From Arthrobacter ramosus (GTDB lineage: Bacteria; Actinomycetota; Actinomycetes; Actinomycetales; Micrococcaceae), in contig NZ_BAAAWN010000001.1 in assembly GCF_039535095.1 (NCBI RefSeq), forward strand, positions 3,038,001 through 3,102,000: DNA of 64,000 bases. The letters are read 5' to 3'. The position numbers were made by a program, and so were the translations under genes. The notes under the pieces are model-generated. The model saw nothing but the letters and a program-made list of their open reading frames with translations, searched no databases and had not been told where the DNA came from. Positions 18,337-28,976 of this stretch are shown here, piece after piece; positions within the stretch are counted from its first letter, which is position 1; every line of letters begins with the position of its first letter.

Positions 18337-19176
18337 CTATTTGGTAAACGGGTGCCTCGGTGCGCTGACATCGTAGACATTCACCGGAACTTTTGGATTG
18401 GCGGGAGCCTTAAGCAACGCCTCGAGGACGCGCGCCTTCAGCTCCTTCTCGTCCGCATTCCCCCACACAACGATCTTGCCGTCCGTGAGCTTGAGCTCGA
18501 CGGCGTCCGGCGACGAGGCCGACGCGCTGGCCATCTTCGCCAGGACATCAGCCGGCAGCGTCGCAAGAACGGCCGTGATCGCCCTGAAGAGATTCTGGTT
18601 GGCTCCTAGCCCATCGATGAGGGGCAAGGCAACCGATGCGGGATCGGCGGTTGATCCAAGCTGGACGCCGTCGACGTCAACCAGTGAATAGTTGTCACCG
18701 CTCTTGACCAGCGCCACGGGCACCCGCTCCACGACGTGGACCAAAAGTTCCGACGGCGGGCGGGCTTCGGTACTGACGGAACGCACCTGGACGAGGGGCT
18801 TGAGCAGCCGGGCGATCTCTGCGTCGTTGATTTGTGGAAGGGGTTTTCCCTTCACCGGTTCGAGGGCCTTCTGGACGCTCCCCGCTTGGAGTAGCTTGGT
18901 GCCGTCGACCGTCACCGTGCGCACAGCGAACACCGGCGAGTAGATCGCCGCAACGATAATTCCGGCGACCAGGGCGACGACGATGGCCAACGCCGTGAGT
19001 ACCGTCCTCCGCCGCTTGCGTCCCTTGGGCTCCGGAAAGGCCAGCACATTGCTGTCCTTGCCGCTGGCGGCCCCTGAAGGGCCCCCGACGGGATCGTCGA
19101 GGCTGCGTTCAGCACTGACCACTCCGGGCCGGGTGCCGGCCTGCGGCTTGAAAGTGGGCTTCCGGGTATCAGCCAC
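18337..19176 (-). CDS. ftsQ: Cell division protein FtsQ
   Basis: Bitopic membrane protein of the divisome. The cytoplasmic N-terminus (about 58 residues) is followed by a membrane helix near residues 60-82 (LTALAIVVALVAGIIVAAIY) and a POTRA domain starting VFAVRTVTVDG, then the FtsQ beta domain. 279 residues is normal. The start is GTG at 19176, overlapping murC by 8 bases. It ends 215 bp before ftsZ, where a separate promoter is seen. Confidence 0.94.
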   Translation of the reverse strand: MADTRKPTFKPQAGTRPGVVSAERSLDDPVGGPSGAASGKDSNVLAFPEPKGRKRRRTVLTALAIVVALVAGIIVAAIYSPVFAVRTVTVDGTKLLQAGSVQKALEPVKGKPLPQINDAEIARLLKPLVQVRSVSTEARPPSELLVHVVERVPVALVKSGDNYSLVDVDGVQLGSTADPASVALPLIDGLGANQNLFRAITAVLATLPADVLAKMASASASSPDAVELKLTDGKIVVWGNADEKELKARVLEALLKAPANPKVPVNVYDVSAPRHPFTK

Positions 19177-20542
19177 CCAACAGCTCCACGATCCGGGGCC
19201 CGTAGGCGGTCACGTCGCCGGCTCCGACGGTCAGCACGATGTCGCCCTCGCCGGCCGCGGAGAGAACCGCGTCCAGCGCTTCCTGGCCGCCGGCCACGAG
19301 CCTGCCGCTTTTGAGGCGCCCCGTGATCAAGGTACTCGTGACCCCGGGGATGGGATCCTCGCGGGCAGGGTAGATATCCAGGACGAGGGCGGTGTCCGCC
19401 TCGCCAAGCGCCTCTGCAAACTGCTCCGCGAATTCGCGGGTGCGCGAAAACAGGTGCGGCTGGAAGAGCACATGCACCTTGTTGCCGCCTGCCACGGAGC
19501 GGGCAGCGGACAAGGCGGCCCGGACCTCCGTGGGGTGGTGGGCGTAGTCGTCGTAGACACGCACGCCCCTCCCCTGCCCCTTGAACTCGAATCGCCGCGA
19601 TGCGCCGGTGAAATGGCCGAGGGCAGCCGCGGCAGCCTCGGGCGCCACGCCGAGCTCGACTGCGACGCCGAACGCGGCCGCCGCGTTCAAGGCGTTGTGC
19701 CGTCCGGGTACTTGGAGGTCAAGCTGGTATCCCTGTCCGTCGATGGACACCCGGACGTCGCCGGGTCCCCCATCGTGCAGGCGGATATCGGCGTCCTCCG
19801 CGGTCCCGTAGCCCAGCACCCGGGTATTGCCCGCGGCGCGGGTGCGTTCCGCGAGGGCCCGGGCGCCGTCGTCGTCCGCGCAGGCGAAAAGCACGCCGTT
19901 GGCGGGCAGCAGTGCCGCGAAACTGTCGAAGGAGGCGTAGACAGCCTCAGGCGTGCCGTAGTAGTCCAGGTGGTCAGCCTCGACGTTCGTGACGACGGCA
20001 ATGAGCGGCCGGTAGTTGAGGAAGGAACCGTCGGATTCATCGGCTTCGGCAACGAAGATGTCCGAGGTGCCGTGCGCCGCGTTGACACCGAGAGCGGGTA
20101 CGTTGGCGCCGATGGCGAATGACGGGTCGAGCCCCGCTTCCTTGAGCAACACGGCAACCATTGAGGTGGTGGTGGACTTGCCATGCGTGCCGGCCACGGT
20201 CACCACACGGTCTGTGCCCATGGTTGCGGCGAGGGCCTCTGAGCGGTGGAGCACCGGAAGGCCGGCCGCCCGGGCCGCTTCCAGCTCCGGATTGTCCGCC
20301 CTGATGGCCGAACCGGCGACGACGGTCTGCGCGTCACGAAGATTTTCCGCGGCGTAGCCAACTGCGATCCGTGCCCCGGCGGACTGGAGGTCCTGCATGA
20401 CGGGCAGGTCCTTGGCGTCCGAACCGCTCACCGGAACGCCCCTGGCCACCATGATGCGTGCGACGGCAGACATGCCCACGCCGCCGATGCCGATGAAGTG
20501 GACCCGGCCGAGGGAATCGATGTCTGCGAGGGGCTGGGTCAT
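19169..20542 (-). CDS. murC: UDP-N-acetylmuramate--L-alanine ligase
   Basis: Adds L-alanine to UDP-MurNAc in the cytoplasm. N-terminal [21 protein letters not shown]-binding [15 protein letters not shown], substrate region [14 protein letters not shown] and [13 protein letters not shown], and the C-terminal [15 protein letters not shown] segment identify it. 457 residues is normal. It overlaps murG by 4 bases (ATGA) and ftsQ by 8 bases. Confidence 0.97.
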   Translation of the reverse strand: MTQPLADIDSLGRVHFIGIGGVGMSAVARIMVARGVPVSGSDAKDLPVMQDLQSAGARIAVGYAAENLRDAQTVVAGSAIRADNPELEAARAAGLPVLHRSEALAATMGTDRVVTVAGTHGKSTTTSMVAVLLKEAGLDPSFAIGANVPALGVNAAHGTSDIFVAEADESDGSFLNYRPLIAVVTNVEADHLDYYGTPEAVYASFDSFAALLPANGVLFACADDDGARALAERTRAAGNTRVLGYGTAEDADIRLHDGGPGDVRVSIDGQGYQLDLQVPGRHNALNAAAAFGVAVELGVAPEAAAAALGHFTGASRRFEFKGQGRGVRVYDDYAHHPTEVRAALSAARSVAGGNKVHVLFQPHLFSRTREFAEQFAEALGEADTALVLDIYPAREDPIPGVTSTLITGRLKSGRLVAGGQEALDAVLSAAGEGDIVLTVGAGDVTAYGPRIVELLGG

Positions 20543-21645
20543 TCGGTTACCGCTTCCAAGACGAGATCAGCCATCCGCTGATCAGCATTTCTGATGCCAA
20601 GTTCCTTTGCCTTGCTGGCCATATCCTCGAGGCGGGCTTGATCCGTGAGCAAAGGAATCAACTCGGCTTTGAGCCATTCCGCGGTCAATGCCCGGTCGTC
20701 GACCAAAAGCGCTGCCCCGGCCTTGACCAGGGCGGACGCGTTCATTGCCTGCTCGCCGTTCCCGATCGGCAGCGGGACGAAGACCGCAGGGAGCCCGACG
20801 GCGGCCACCTCGCTGACGGTTGCCGCGCCGGACCGGGCAAGGAGAACGTCTGCTGCCGCGTACACGTTTTCCATGCCGTCCACGTATTCCACCTGGTGGT
20901 AGCCGTCGGCAGCCAGGGGGACGCCGTCGTCGTTCGTCACTGCCTTGCCACGGCCGGTGATGTGCAGTGTCTGGATACCGGCTTCAGCCAGAGCGCCGAC
21001 AGCACCGGCAATGGTGAGGTTGATGCTCTGGGCTCCGGAAGAACCGCCCGTCACGATGAGTGCGGGTTGTCCAGCGTCCAGGCCGAGCGACTGCCTGGCA
21101 TCCGCGCGCCAAGCCGCCCGGTCCAAACCTGCGATGGCCTTGCGCATGGGCATCCCCACGTGGCGGGCGTGCCGTAGCCGGGTCTCGGGGAAGGCCACCC
21201 CCACATGCTTGGTGAACAAAGCTCCCACCCGGTTGGCAAGCCCGGCGCGCGTGTTGGCCTCGTGGATGACGATGGGGATCCTGCGACGCCACGCCGCGAG
21301 GTACATGGGAGTGCAGACATAGCCGCCGACGCCGAGGAGGACGTCGGCCTGCGCGTCGTCCAGAATGCGCCCGGCTTGTTTGACGGCCGCAGCGAGCCTG
21401 CCGGGCAGTTTGAGCAGATCAGCGGAAGGCTTCCGGGGAAAGGGAACCCGGTCGATGGTGGCCAGCTCGTAGCCGGCAGCCGGAACGAGACGCGTTTCCA
21501 TGCCGTTGGGTGTGCCGACGGCAAGGATCCTGGCATCCGGCCGCAGCGACTTGATGGCATCGGCAATGGCGAGCAACGGGCTGATGTGTCCGGCGGTCCC
21601 GCCGCCGGCGAGGACCACGGAGAGGGGCTTGGGCTGGGAATTCAT
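20539..21645 (-). CDS. murG: Lipid II synthase (UDP-GlcNAc transferase)
   Basis: Transfers GlcNAc to lipid I at the inner face of the membrane to give lipid II. The glycine-rich loop is [20 protein letters not shown]; the second is [15 protein letters not shown]; the UDP-GlcNAc site contains [20 protein letters not shown]. 368 residues is normal. ftsW ends 6 bases upstream and murC overlaps by 4 bases, so all are coupled. Confidence 0.97.
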   Translation of the reverse strand: MNSQPKPLSVVLAGGGTAGHISPLLAIADAIKSLRPDARILAVGTPNGMETRLVPAAGYELATIDRVPFPRKPSADLLKLPGRLAAAVKQAGRILDDAQADVLLGVGGYVCTPMYLAAWRRRIPIVIHEANTRAGLANRVGALFTKHVGVAFPETRLRHARHVGMPMRKAIAGLDRAAWRADARQSLGLDAGQPALIVTGGSSGAQSINLTIAGAVGALAEAGIQTLHITGRGKAVTNDDGVPLAADGYHQVEYVDGMENVYAAADVLLARSGAATVSEVAAVGLPAVFVPLPIGNGEQAMNASALVKAGAALLVDDRALTAEWLKAELIPLLTDQARLEDMASKAKELGIRNADQRMADLVLEAVTE

Positions 21646-21651
21646 GGAGTG

Positions 21652-22956
21652 CTATGTACGCTTTCGTGCAGTTTTCGCAAGTCGCCAACGCGGCTTGGAA
21701 CGGCCGGCAGGAGCCATTTGGGCGCGGGCCAAAGACAACACTACGCCCACGCCGCATAGCGACATCACCAACGCTGAACCGCCGTAGGAAATGAAAGGCA
21801 GCGGAACGCCGATCACCGGCAGCAGGCCGGCCACCATGGCCATGTTGATCGCGGCCTGTCCAAGCATCCATGCCATGATCGAGCCGCCGAGCACCCGGGC
21901 GAACAAGTCTTCCTGGTGGCTGACAACCCGGTAGATGGCAACGGCGAGCAGCGCAAAAAGCACCAGGACCACGATGGTCCCGACAAGCCCGAGTTCCTCA
22001 CCGATGACAGCGAAGATGAAGTCATTGTGGGCTTCGGGAATCCACTGGTATTTCTGCCGGCTCTGGCCAAGTCCGACACCAAGCCAACCTCCCGAAGCAA
22101 GGGCGCTGAGCCCCTGTTCGCTCTGGAAGCCGATGTCGCTTGCCCCTGCGCAGCTCTGCCCCATCCACGAGGTGATCCGGCACATCCGGTTTCCGCTCGT
22201 GACCGCCAGAATCAGCGCGGCAGCGGCGGCAACACCACCGGCCGCAGCGAAGAGCTTCAGGTTGACGCCGCCGAAAAACAAGCCCGCAGCCATGATGAGC
22301 ATGACTACCAGCGAGGTGCCGAGGTCATGCCCCAGGACAATGAGGGTAATGATGGCGCCGGAGACCGGAACGATCGGGATCAGCGCATGCGTCCACTTGT
22401 CGAGAAGTTTCGCCTTGACGGAAAGGACCGTGGCCATCCAGAGCACCAGGGCGAATTTGGCGTACTCCGATGGCTGGAACGTGAAGCCACCGATCTCGAT
22501 CCAGTTCTGGTTGCCCAGCACACGCTTGCCGATGACCAGGACCAGCACCAGCAGGGCGCCGGCAAGAATGATCGAGGGCCACGCGAATCTCTTCAGCCAA
22601 ACGACGTTGACCCGTGAAAGCACCAGCATCGCAACGATGCCGATGCCTGCGAACATGCCTTGCTTGGTGGCGATGGAGTACGGGGATTCGCCGGCCGCAA
22701 TCGCTTCGACGCTGGACGCCGACAGGACCATGATGATCCCGATAGCGGTGAGCGCCAGCGAAGCGCCAAGAATCAAGTAGTAGGTTGACCCGCCGCTCGA
22801 TTTGCCGCTTCCCTCGAGAGTTGACCAAAACCCGGAAATCCCCGAACGAATGCGGGACGGCAGCGAGGCTCGGGCAACGCCTGCCGCGCGTCCAGCGGGG
22901 TCTGACTTGCCGGTCCGGGTCCGCCCGGGCCCGCTGCGCGTGGGCGTGCTGACCAT
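21652..22956 (-). CDS. ftsW: Lipid II polymerase FtsW (SEDS family)
   Basis: Septal peptidoglycan glycosyltransferase that works with the PBP encoded at 28959. About ten membrane helices start after a basic N-terminal region of roughly 60 residues. SEDS features include VLSASSVEAIAAG, EIGGFTFQPSEYAKFALVLWM, GHDLGTSLVV with the catalytic aspartate, EAHNDFIFAVIGEELGL, and GVPLPFISYGGSALV. 434 residues is normal. It lies 2 bases after murD and 6 before murG. Confidence 0.95.
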   Translation of the reverse strand: MVSTPTRSGPGRTRTGKSDPAGRAAGVARASLPSRIRSGISGFWSTLEGSGKSSGGSTYYLILGASLALTAIGIIMVLSASSVEAIAAGESPYSIATKQGMFAGIGIVAMLVLSRVNVVWLKRFAWPSIILAGALLVLVLVIGKRVLGNQNWIEIGGFTFQPSEYAKFALVLWMATVLSVKAKLLDKWTHALIPIVPVSGAIITLIVLGHDLGTSLVVMLIMAAGLFFGGVNLKLFAAAGGVAAAAALILAVTSGNRMCRITSWMGQSCAGASDIGFQSEQGLSALASGGWLGVGLGQSRQKYQWIPEAHNDFIFAVIGEELGLVGTIVVLVLFALLAVAIYRVVSHQEDLFARVLGGSIMAWMLGQAAINMAMVAGLLPVIGVPLPFISYGGSALVMSLCGVGVVLSLARAQMAPAGRSKPRWRLAKTARKRT

Positions 22957-22958
22957 TG

Positions 22959-24545
22959 TTACTCCTCGGTGGTCTGTGCCTGGCCTTCCACAAGCTCGCG
23001 CACTGCCCGGATGAAAGCATCGCCACGGTGAGCGTAGGAAGAGAACTGGTCCATGGAGGCAGCCGCCGGGGCCATCAGCACGGTATCGCCGGGTTCGGCG
23101 ATACTTGCTGCCGACTCGACAGCATGGGCCATCACGGTGTCGCCGAAGATCGGAGACGGTTCCGCGGCGGTACCAGCTGAATCGGCGGACTGCACCATTT
23201 CAGTGTCGCCCTTGGGCTGCCCGATAACGGGCACATCCGCTGCGTGTCGCTTGAGGGAGGCCTCCAGGTCAGCGGTATCGGAGCCGATCAGCACCACCGC
23301 CTTGAGCCTGTGCGCGTTGCTTTTGACCAAGTCGTCATAGTTGACGCCCTTGGACAAACCGCCGGCAATCCAGACGACCTTATCGAACGCCGACAGGGCC
23401 GCAGAAGCTGCGTGCGGATTGGTCGCCTTGGAGTCGTTGACCCAGAGCACGCCGTTCAGCTTGGCCACAGGCTGTATGCGGTGGTCTCCCGGGAGATAGT
23501 TCCTGAGTCCCTCACGCACTGCGGCCGGTTCGACTCCGTAGGCGCGCACCAGTGCGGCAGCAGCCAGCGCATTGGCAACCATGTGTCGCGGCGCAGCCGT
23601 GCCCAGATCCGCCAGGGACGCGAGTTCCTCAGCTGAGCTCTTGCGTTCTTCGATGAACGCACGGTCCACGAGCAGCCCCTCGACGACGCCGAGCATGCTG
23701 ATAGCCGGAGTCAAGGTGGTGAAGCCGATAGCCCGGCAACCCTCGACCACGTCGGCGTTTTCCACCATGCGTTCGGTCTCGATCTGCTCGGCGTTGTAGA
23801 TGCACGCCTTCTGGGTGTTCTCGAAGATTTTTGCTTTGTCCGCGAGATAGGACTCGTAGGAGCCGTGCCAGTCGACGTGGTCCTCGGCGACATTGAGGCA
23901 GACGCTGGCCACTGGGGAGAGCGATTCGATCCAGTGCAATTGGAAGCTGGAAAGCTCAACCGCGAAGGCGTCGTACTCCACAGGGTCACGGAGTGCGTCC
24001 AGGATGGGAGTGCCTACATTCCCCACGGCGATTGCTTTGAGCCCCGCTGCCTGCAGCATGGCTTCGGTCATGCCCACCGTGGTGGTTTTGCCGTTGGTAC
24101 CCGTGATCGTCAGCCAGTCCGCCGTCTTGCGGCCCTTGCGTTCGCGTACCCGCCAGGCGAGTTCGACGTCGCCCCACACCGGTACGTGGGCCCGTTTGGC
24201 AGCTGCCAGGAGGGACTGGTCCGGCCGCCAGCCCGGCGACGTCACGACGAGTTCGGCTTTTTCGCCGTCCACGCGGGGCAGTGTTTTGACGGCGTCCTGG
24301 CCAAGGAGAACGTCGGCTGCGCCGACGATCTTCAAGGTGTCCGCTTGTGCGAGGGCTTTGGCACTGGTGGCAGCGTCAACAACCACCACCCGTGCGCCGA
24401 GCTCGATCAAGGTATCGGCGGCCGCGAAACCGGAGACGCCGATGCCCGTCACGACGACGCGCAGGCCCTTCCAGTCGGAATCCCAACTGACGAGGTTCTC
24501 GAGCCGGTCGTTGGCAGAAGGCTTGGTTTGAGGACTTGCGCTCAC
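22959..24545 (-). CDS. murD: UDP-MurNAc-L-alanine--D-glutamate ligase
   Basis: Adds D-glutamate to the growing peptide. [21 protein letters not shown] opens the UDP-binding domain; [19 protein letters not shown] is the ATP loop; [23 protein letters not shown] and [18 protein letters not shown] follow. It is 528 residues, longer than the E. coli enzyme, partly because of a roughly 35-residue Ala/Ser-rich insert before the final [15 protein letters not shown] segment. The GTG at 24545 is chosen because it overlaps the mraY stop by the classic GTGA. Confidence 0.95.
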   Translation of the reverse strand: MSASPQTKPSANDRLENLVSWDSDWKGLRVVVTGIGVSGFAAADTLIELGARVVVVDAATSAKALAQADTLKIVGAADVLLGQDAVKTLPRVDGEKAELVVTSPGWRPDQSLLAAAKRAHVPVWGDVELAWRVRERKGRKTADWLTITGTNGKTTTVGMTEAMLQAAGLKAIAVGNVGTPILDALRDPVEYDAFAVELSSFQLHWIESLSPVASVCLNVAEDHVDWHGSYESYLADKAKIFENTQKACIYNAEQIETERMVENADVVEGCRAIGFTTLTPAISMLGVVEGLLVDRAFIEERKSSAEELASLADLGTAAPRHMVANALAAAALVRAYGVEPAAVREGLRNYLPGDHRIQPVAKLNGVLWVNDSKATNPHAASAALSAFDKVVWIAGGLSKGVNYDDLVKSNAHRLKAVVLIGSDTADLEASLKRHAADVPVIGQPKGDTEMVQSADSAGTAAEPSPIFGDTVMAHAVESAASIAEPGDTVLMAPAAASMDQFSSYAHRGDAFIRAVRELVEGQAQTTEE

Positions 24546-25651
24546 AGCAGCACCACCCATTCAGCATAGAAAATCCCAAGGCCTGCGGCCACGAACAGGC
24601 CACAGAGAATCCAGAATCGGACAACCACCGTGATCTCGGCCCAGCCCTTGAGTTCGAAATGATGCTGAAGGGGGGCCATCTTGAAGACCCGCTTACCCTT
24701 GGTGACCTTGAAGTAGCCCACCTGGATAATGACCGACAGCGTGATGAGGACGAAGAGCCCGCCGATGATGCCCAAAAGAAGTTCGGTGCGGGAGAGGATC
24801 GCAAAGCCGGCTACCGCGCCGCCGATGGCCAGGGAGCCGGTGTCTCCCATGAAGATCTTCGCCGGAGACGTGTTCCACCAGAGGAAGCCCACCAGCGCGG
24901 CGCTGCAAATAGCCGCCAGAAGCGCCAGATCGAGCGGGTCACGGACTGAATAGCAGCCGCTGCCCGCCTCGCGGGGTGAACCGCAAGCCTGGTTGTTCTG
25001 CCAGATTCCCATGAGGGTGTAAGCCCCGAAGACCATGATGGAGGCGCCGGCGGCAAGGCCGTCCAGGCCATCCGTGAGGTTGACGCCGTTCGTTGCCGCG
25101 GTGACGATCAGGTTCGACCAGATGACAAACAGGATGGCCCCGAGGACGGTGCCACCGAAGGCCAGGTTCAGCCAGGGAATGTCCCGTACAAGGGAAATAT
25201 GGGTGGAGGCCGGCGTGATCCCCTGCGCGTCGGGGAAGTTCAGGACGAGCACTGCGAAGACAATGCCGACGAACGCTTGAAGGATCAGCTTGGCTTTGGC
25301 ATTGAGTCCGAGGCTGCGTTGCTTGGAAATCTTGATGAAATCGTCGAGGAAGCCAACGAATCCCATGCCGACCATGAGGAACAACAAGAGCAGGCCCGAA
25401 GCTGACGGGCCCGGTGATCGCGGGTTCATCATCCACATGATCAGGTGGGTCAACCCATAGCTGATGAGCACGGCGGCCACCACGACTGTCCCGCCCATGG
25501 TGGGAGTACCACGCTTGGTGTGGTGGGAGGTGGGTCCGTCGTCGCGGATGAACTGGCCGTATCCCTTGGTGACGAGGAACCGGATGAAGAGTGGCGTTCC
25601 AACCAAAGCCACCAGGAGGGCGACGCCCGCGCCGATCAACAGTGCAATCAC
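24542..25651 (-). CDS. mraY: Phospho-MurNAc-pentapeptide transferase
   Basis: Membrane enzyme that makes lipid I on undecaprenyl phosphate. Ten membrane helices; the Mg-binding and catalytic regions include [26 protein letters not shown] and [16 protein letters not shown], and the [10 protein letters not shown] motif is near the end. 369 residues is normal. It overlaps murF and murD by 4 bases each. Confidence 0.97.
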   Translation of the reverse strand: MIALLIGAGVALLVALVGTPLFIRFLVTKGYGQFIRDDGPTSHHTKRGTPTMGGTVVVAAVLISYGLTHLIMWMMNPRSPGPSASGLLLLFLMVGMGFVGFLDDFIKISKQRSLGLNAKAKLILQAFVGIVFAVLVLNFPDAQGITPASTHISLVRDIPWLNLAFGGTVLGAILFVIWSNLIVTAATNGVNLTDGLDGLAAGASIMVFGAYTLMGIWQNNQACGSPREAGSGCYSVRDPLDLALLAAICSAALVGFLWWNTSPAKIFMGDTGSLAIGGAVAGFAILSRTELLLGIIGGLFVLITLSVIIQVGYFKVTKGKRVFKMAPLQHHFELKGWAEITVVVRFWILCGLFVAAGLGIFYAEWVVLL

Positions 25652-27138
25652 AGCAGCTCGTTCCCTTCATTGGCGGCAGTTGCAGCCGCGGTGTTCGCAC
25701 TCGTTCCGGCCTGTGGGGGTAATGCTATCCGATCCCCCAAATGCCTTAGCCCGACCCCGTTCGAGGACTTGAAGAGCACCAAGTCGCCTGGTTTGAGCTC
25801 AGCCTGCAACAGTTCGTAGGCCTCGTCGGCCGTTTCGGCGAAACTGCACTCGTCGCCCCAGGAGCCTTCCTGGATCGCGGAAATGTACAGTGCACGGGCT
25901 TCGCGGCCAACCACGACGAGCCGGGAAATGTTCAAGCGAACCACTTGCGTCCCCACTGCGGTGTGTTCGCGGATGGAATCTTCGCCAAGTTCCAGCATCG
26001 CGCCCAGCACCGCCCAGGTGCGGCGTCCCTGGCCGAGGTCGGCAAGGGTGCGCAAGGCTGCACGCATGGATTCCGGATTCGCGTTGTATGCGTCGTTGAT
26101 GATGGTGACGCCGTCTGCCCGCTCAGTGCGTTCCATGCGCCACCGGCTGGCCGGCGACTGCTCGCTCAACGAGTCGGCGATACCGGCGGCGGGGAGGCCT
26201 GCCGCGAACGCGGCGGCCGCGGCGGCCAGCAGGTTGGTGATGTGGTGCGCACCGATGAGCTTGCTGTGGACAGGATGGGGGACCCCGCCGTCTGGGAGGA
26301 CGAGTTCGAATTCCGGGTGGCCGTCTTCGTCGATATCTGCGTTCCTGGCTTCGACTGCTGAGCCGGAAACGCCGGTAGCGGTGGTTCCGAGCACTTTAGC
26401 CCGGGTGCGGGAGACCATCGCCGCGACGCGCGCGTCGTCGAGGTTGATGATGGCGGTTCCGTCCTGCCCCAGCGCCTCGACGAGTTCGCCCTTGGCCTTG
26501 GCTATGTTCTCCACGCCACCGAACTCGCCGGCATGGGCGGTGCCGACGCAAAGAACCACGCCGATGTCCGGTTGGACCATCTCGGCGAGGTATTTGATGT
26601 GGCCGACGCCGGTGGCGCCCATTTCGATCACGAGGTAACGGGTACCCGCATCGGCTCCGAACACGGTGAGCGGCACGCCGACTTCACCGTTGTACGAACC
26701 CTGCGGCGCCACTGTGGCGCCGGCCCGGGAAAGAATGCCCGCGAGCAAGTCCTTGGTGGTGGTCTTGCCAGCCGAGCCTGTGATGCCGATGACGGTGAAG
26801 GGCTCCCCCTGTGCCGCACGTGCGGCGCGGATGCGGCGCACGGACTCTGCAGCCAGGGCACCCATGGCGATCACGGCGTCATCGACGACGACGGCGGGGT
26901 ACGGCCGGCCGTCGTCGTCGGAAACGTCGCGCTCAGTCAGCGCCAGGACAGCCCCGCGCTCAAAAGCGGCGCCTACATAGGCATGGCCGTCAGCGTTTTC
27001 TCCTGGCTTGGCCACGTACAACGATCCAGCGGCCGCCTCACGGGAGTCGGTAACGACGGACGCCGGGACTATGCCCGGGTCCGCTGCCAATCGGCCATTG
27101 GTAATATCGGCGATCTCCGCCGCAGTAAGTGCAATCAT
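25648..27138 (-). CDS. murF: UDP-MurNAc-tripeptide--D-alanyl-D-alanine ligase
   Basis: Adds D-Ala-D-Ala to complete the cytoplasmic precursor. The N-terminal substrate domain begins [15 protein letters not shown]; the ATP loop is [38 protein letters not shown] and the [16 protein letters not shown] motif follow. 496 residues is slightly long. The start lies 6 bases after murE; the end overlaps mraY by 4. Confidence 0.97.
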   Translation of the reverse strand: MIALTAAEIADITNGRLAADPGIVPASVVTDSREAAAGSLYVAKPGENADGHAYVGAAFERGAVLALTERDVSDDDGRPYPAVVVDDAVIAMGALAAESVRRIRAARAAQGEPFTVIGITGSAGKTTTKDLLAGILSRAGATVAPQGSYNGEVGVPLTVFGADAGTRYLVIEMGATGVGHIKYLAEMVQPDIGVVLCVGTAHAGEFGGVENIAKAKGELVEALGQDGTAIINLDDARVAAMVSRTRAKVLGTTATGVSGSAVEARNADIDEDGHPEFELVLPDGGVPHPVHSKLIGAHHITNLLAAAAAAFAAGLPAAGIADSLSEQSPASRWRMERTERADGVTIINDAYNANPESMRAALRTLADLGQGRRTWAVLGAMLELGEDSIREHTAVGTQVVRLNISRLVVVGREARALYISAIQEGSWGDECSFAETADEAYELLQAELKPGDLVLFKSSNGVGLRHLGDRIALPPQAGTSANTAAATAANEGNELL

Positions 27139-27144
27139 CTCGGT

Positions 27145-28782
27145 CTAGGACTCTATCCGCTCGTCCGTGGAAACTTTGAATCCCCTGGCTGTCAAGGCCG
27201 CCCGCAGTTCCACCCGGTCGTCGAGGGCAAGGTTGACGCCCTTCACTTCCTGCCAGACCTCATGGCCGCGGCCGGCGATCAGGATGGTGTCCTTCTCAGT
27301 GGCCAGTTCCACGGCTTGGCGGATGGCGACGTCCCGGGGGTACGCTTCCACGATCTCGCAGTCCAGGTCCTCTGACTCGCGGGCGGCACGGGCGCCGGCG
27401 ATGACTTCCGAACGGATCGCCGCAGCGTCTTCGTCATGGGGATCGTCGTCGCTGACAATCACGACGTCCGCGAGCCGGGCGGCGATGGCGCCCATGGTCG
27501 GCCGCTTGCCCTGGTCGCGCTGACCTGTGGCGCCGAAAACAACGATCACGCGGGATCCGGGTGATCGCGGGCGTACGGCCTTCAGGGCCCTCGCCAGCGC
27601 GTCCGGGTTGTGCGCGAAATCGACAACTGAGGCAGGGGCATCCGAGATCAGCTGCATCCGGCCGGGTACGGAAACGGTGAAGGGATCGTGGCTGTCCAGC
27701 GCCGCCTGAAGTACCGACGGGTCGATGCCGGAGTCGAGCACCATAATGGTGGCCAGCGCCGCGTTGGCCACGTTGAAGTCCCCCGGCAATCCGGTATGGA
27801 CGCGCAGGGCCATTCCATCGCGGTGGCGCAATTCGAAGTCCGTTCCAAGCCCGCGTGGCTTGGTTGACTCCACCGTCCAGTCAGCGTCGCTCCCCGGCGT
27901 GGCCGACAGCGTGGTCACGGGAATTCCCGCCTCATCGGCCAGCAAGCGCCCCCAGGGGTCGTCCACGGTCACTACAGCCCGCCGTGCGCGCGCGCTGGTG
28001 AACAGTTCCGCCTTGGTCCGGAAGTACTCGTCCATGCTTCCGTGGAGATCGAGGTGGTCCTGTGTCAGGTTGGTGAAGCCGGCAACGTCGAACGTCACCG
28101 AGTCGACCCTGTGGAACGACAGGGCATGGGAGGAGACCTCCATGGAAGCCGCCTCCAGCCCACGTTCACGCATGAGGGCGAGCAAGGCATGCACATCCGT
28201 TGACTCCGGCGTGGTCAGCAGGCTCGGGATGGCTTCGCCCCCCGCAAGAATTTCAATCGTCCCGATCAGGCCGGGATTCATGCCCAGGGCGCGGAGGAGG
28301 GAGTTGATGAAATACGTCGTCGTGGTTTTGCCGTTCGTACCGGTGACACCGAAAAGCGTGGGCGAAACGCCGTCGAGGGGCCGGCTTCGATAAATGAGGG
28401 CGGCGAGGGTGCCGACGGCGGCACGGGGATTGCCAACGATCAGCACGGGAACGGCAAGGTCCTTGAGTGCCAATTGACGGGCGCCATCTTCATCGGTCAA
28501 GACGGCCACAGCGCCGGCTGCCACCGCTTGGGTGACAAAGTCGGCCCCGTGGCGTGTGGCACCGGGCAGGGCCAGGTACAAGTCTCCCGGCTCGACGGTG
28601 CGCGAGTTGAGGGACACTCCAGTCACCGACGTACCGCCGGAGTCCGGGGGCAGCACGATTCCGAGGGAAGCTGCGATGGCCTCAAGGGGAACAGGCGCCA
28701 CGACGGCTGGACGGAAGCCGGGTTTGTCCGTAGCCGACGGGTTCCCTGTAGGGATCGATACGGCATCATTCTGCTCTGACAA
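27145..28782 (-). CDS. murE: UDP-MurNAc-L-Ala-D-Glu ligase, probably L-lysine-adding
   Basis: Adds the third residue of the peptide stem. The ATP loop is [20 protein letters not shown]; substrate motifs include SMEVSSHALSFHRV and FTNLTQDHLDLHGSMDEY. The residue-3 specificity motif, DNPR in diaminopimelate-adding enzymes, reads DDPH here (SDDDPHDED), which fits lysine addition as known for Arthrobacter walls. The start is taken as TTG at 28782 with GGAG just upstream, giving 545 residues; an open frame continues upstream but does not look like MurE. Confidence 0.92.
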   Translation of the reverse strand: MSEQNDAVSIPTGNPSATDKPGFRPAVVAPVPLEAIAASLGIVLPPDSGGTSVTGVSLNSRTVEPGDLYLALPGATRHGADFVTQAVAAGAVAVLTDEDGARQLALKDLAVPVLIVGNPRAAVGTLAALIYRSRPLDGVSPTLFGVTGTNGKTTTTYFINSLLRALGMNPGLIGTIEILAGGEAIPSLLTTPESTDVHALLALMRERGLEAASMEVSSHALSFHRVDSVTFDVAGFTNLTQDHLDLHGSMDEYFRTKAELFTSARARRAVVTVDDPWGRLLADEAGIPVTTLSATPGSDADWTVESTKPRGLGTDFELRHRDGMALRVHTGLPGDFNVANAALATIMVLDSGIDPSVLQAALDSHDPFTVSVPGRMQLISDAPASVVDFAHNPDALARALKAVRPRSPGSRVIVVFGATGQRDQGKRPTMGAIAARLADVVIVSDDDPHDEDAAAIRSEVIAGARAARESEDLDCEIVEAYPRDVAIRQAVELATEKDTILIAGRGHEVWQEVKGVNLALDDRVELRAALTARGFKVSTDERIES

Positions 28783-28886
28783 GGTGGTCTCCGTTGGTAC
28801 TCGTAAAACTGGCCGCGCGGGAACCCGGGGGCTCCCGCAATCGGCATGGGTGGATCGTAATGTGGCCGGACAGATGCCCAACAAGC

Positions 28887-28976
28887 TTACTTGGCGAAAC
28901 TGAACTACTTGCCGTACCGGCCTTTTGCAGTACTGGGCCCTATTTGCGGTACTTGGCCCTATTTGGCGTATTGGGG
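28887..28976 (-). repeat. Five degenerate 17-19 bp tandem repeats across the pbpB stop
   Basis: Reading the minus strand, the last codons and stop of pbpB (CAATACGCCAAATAG) are followed by four related units ending CCGCAAATAG, CTGCAAAAG, CGGCAAGTAG and CGCCAAGTAA. Four of five end in a stop triplet. Units are 19, 18, 17 and 18 bp. Confidence 0.7.
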
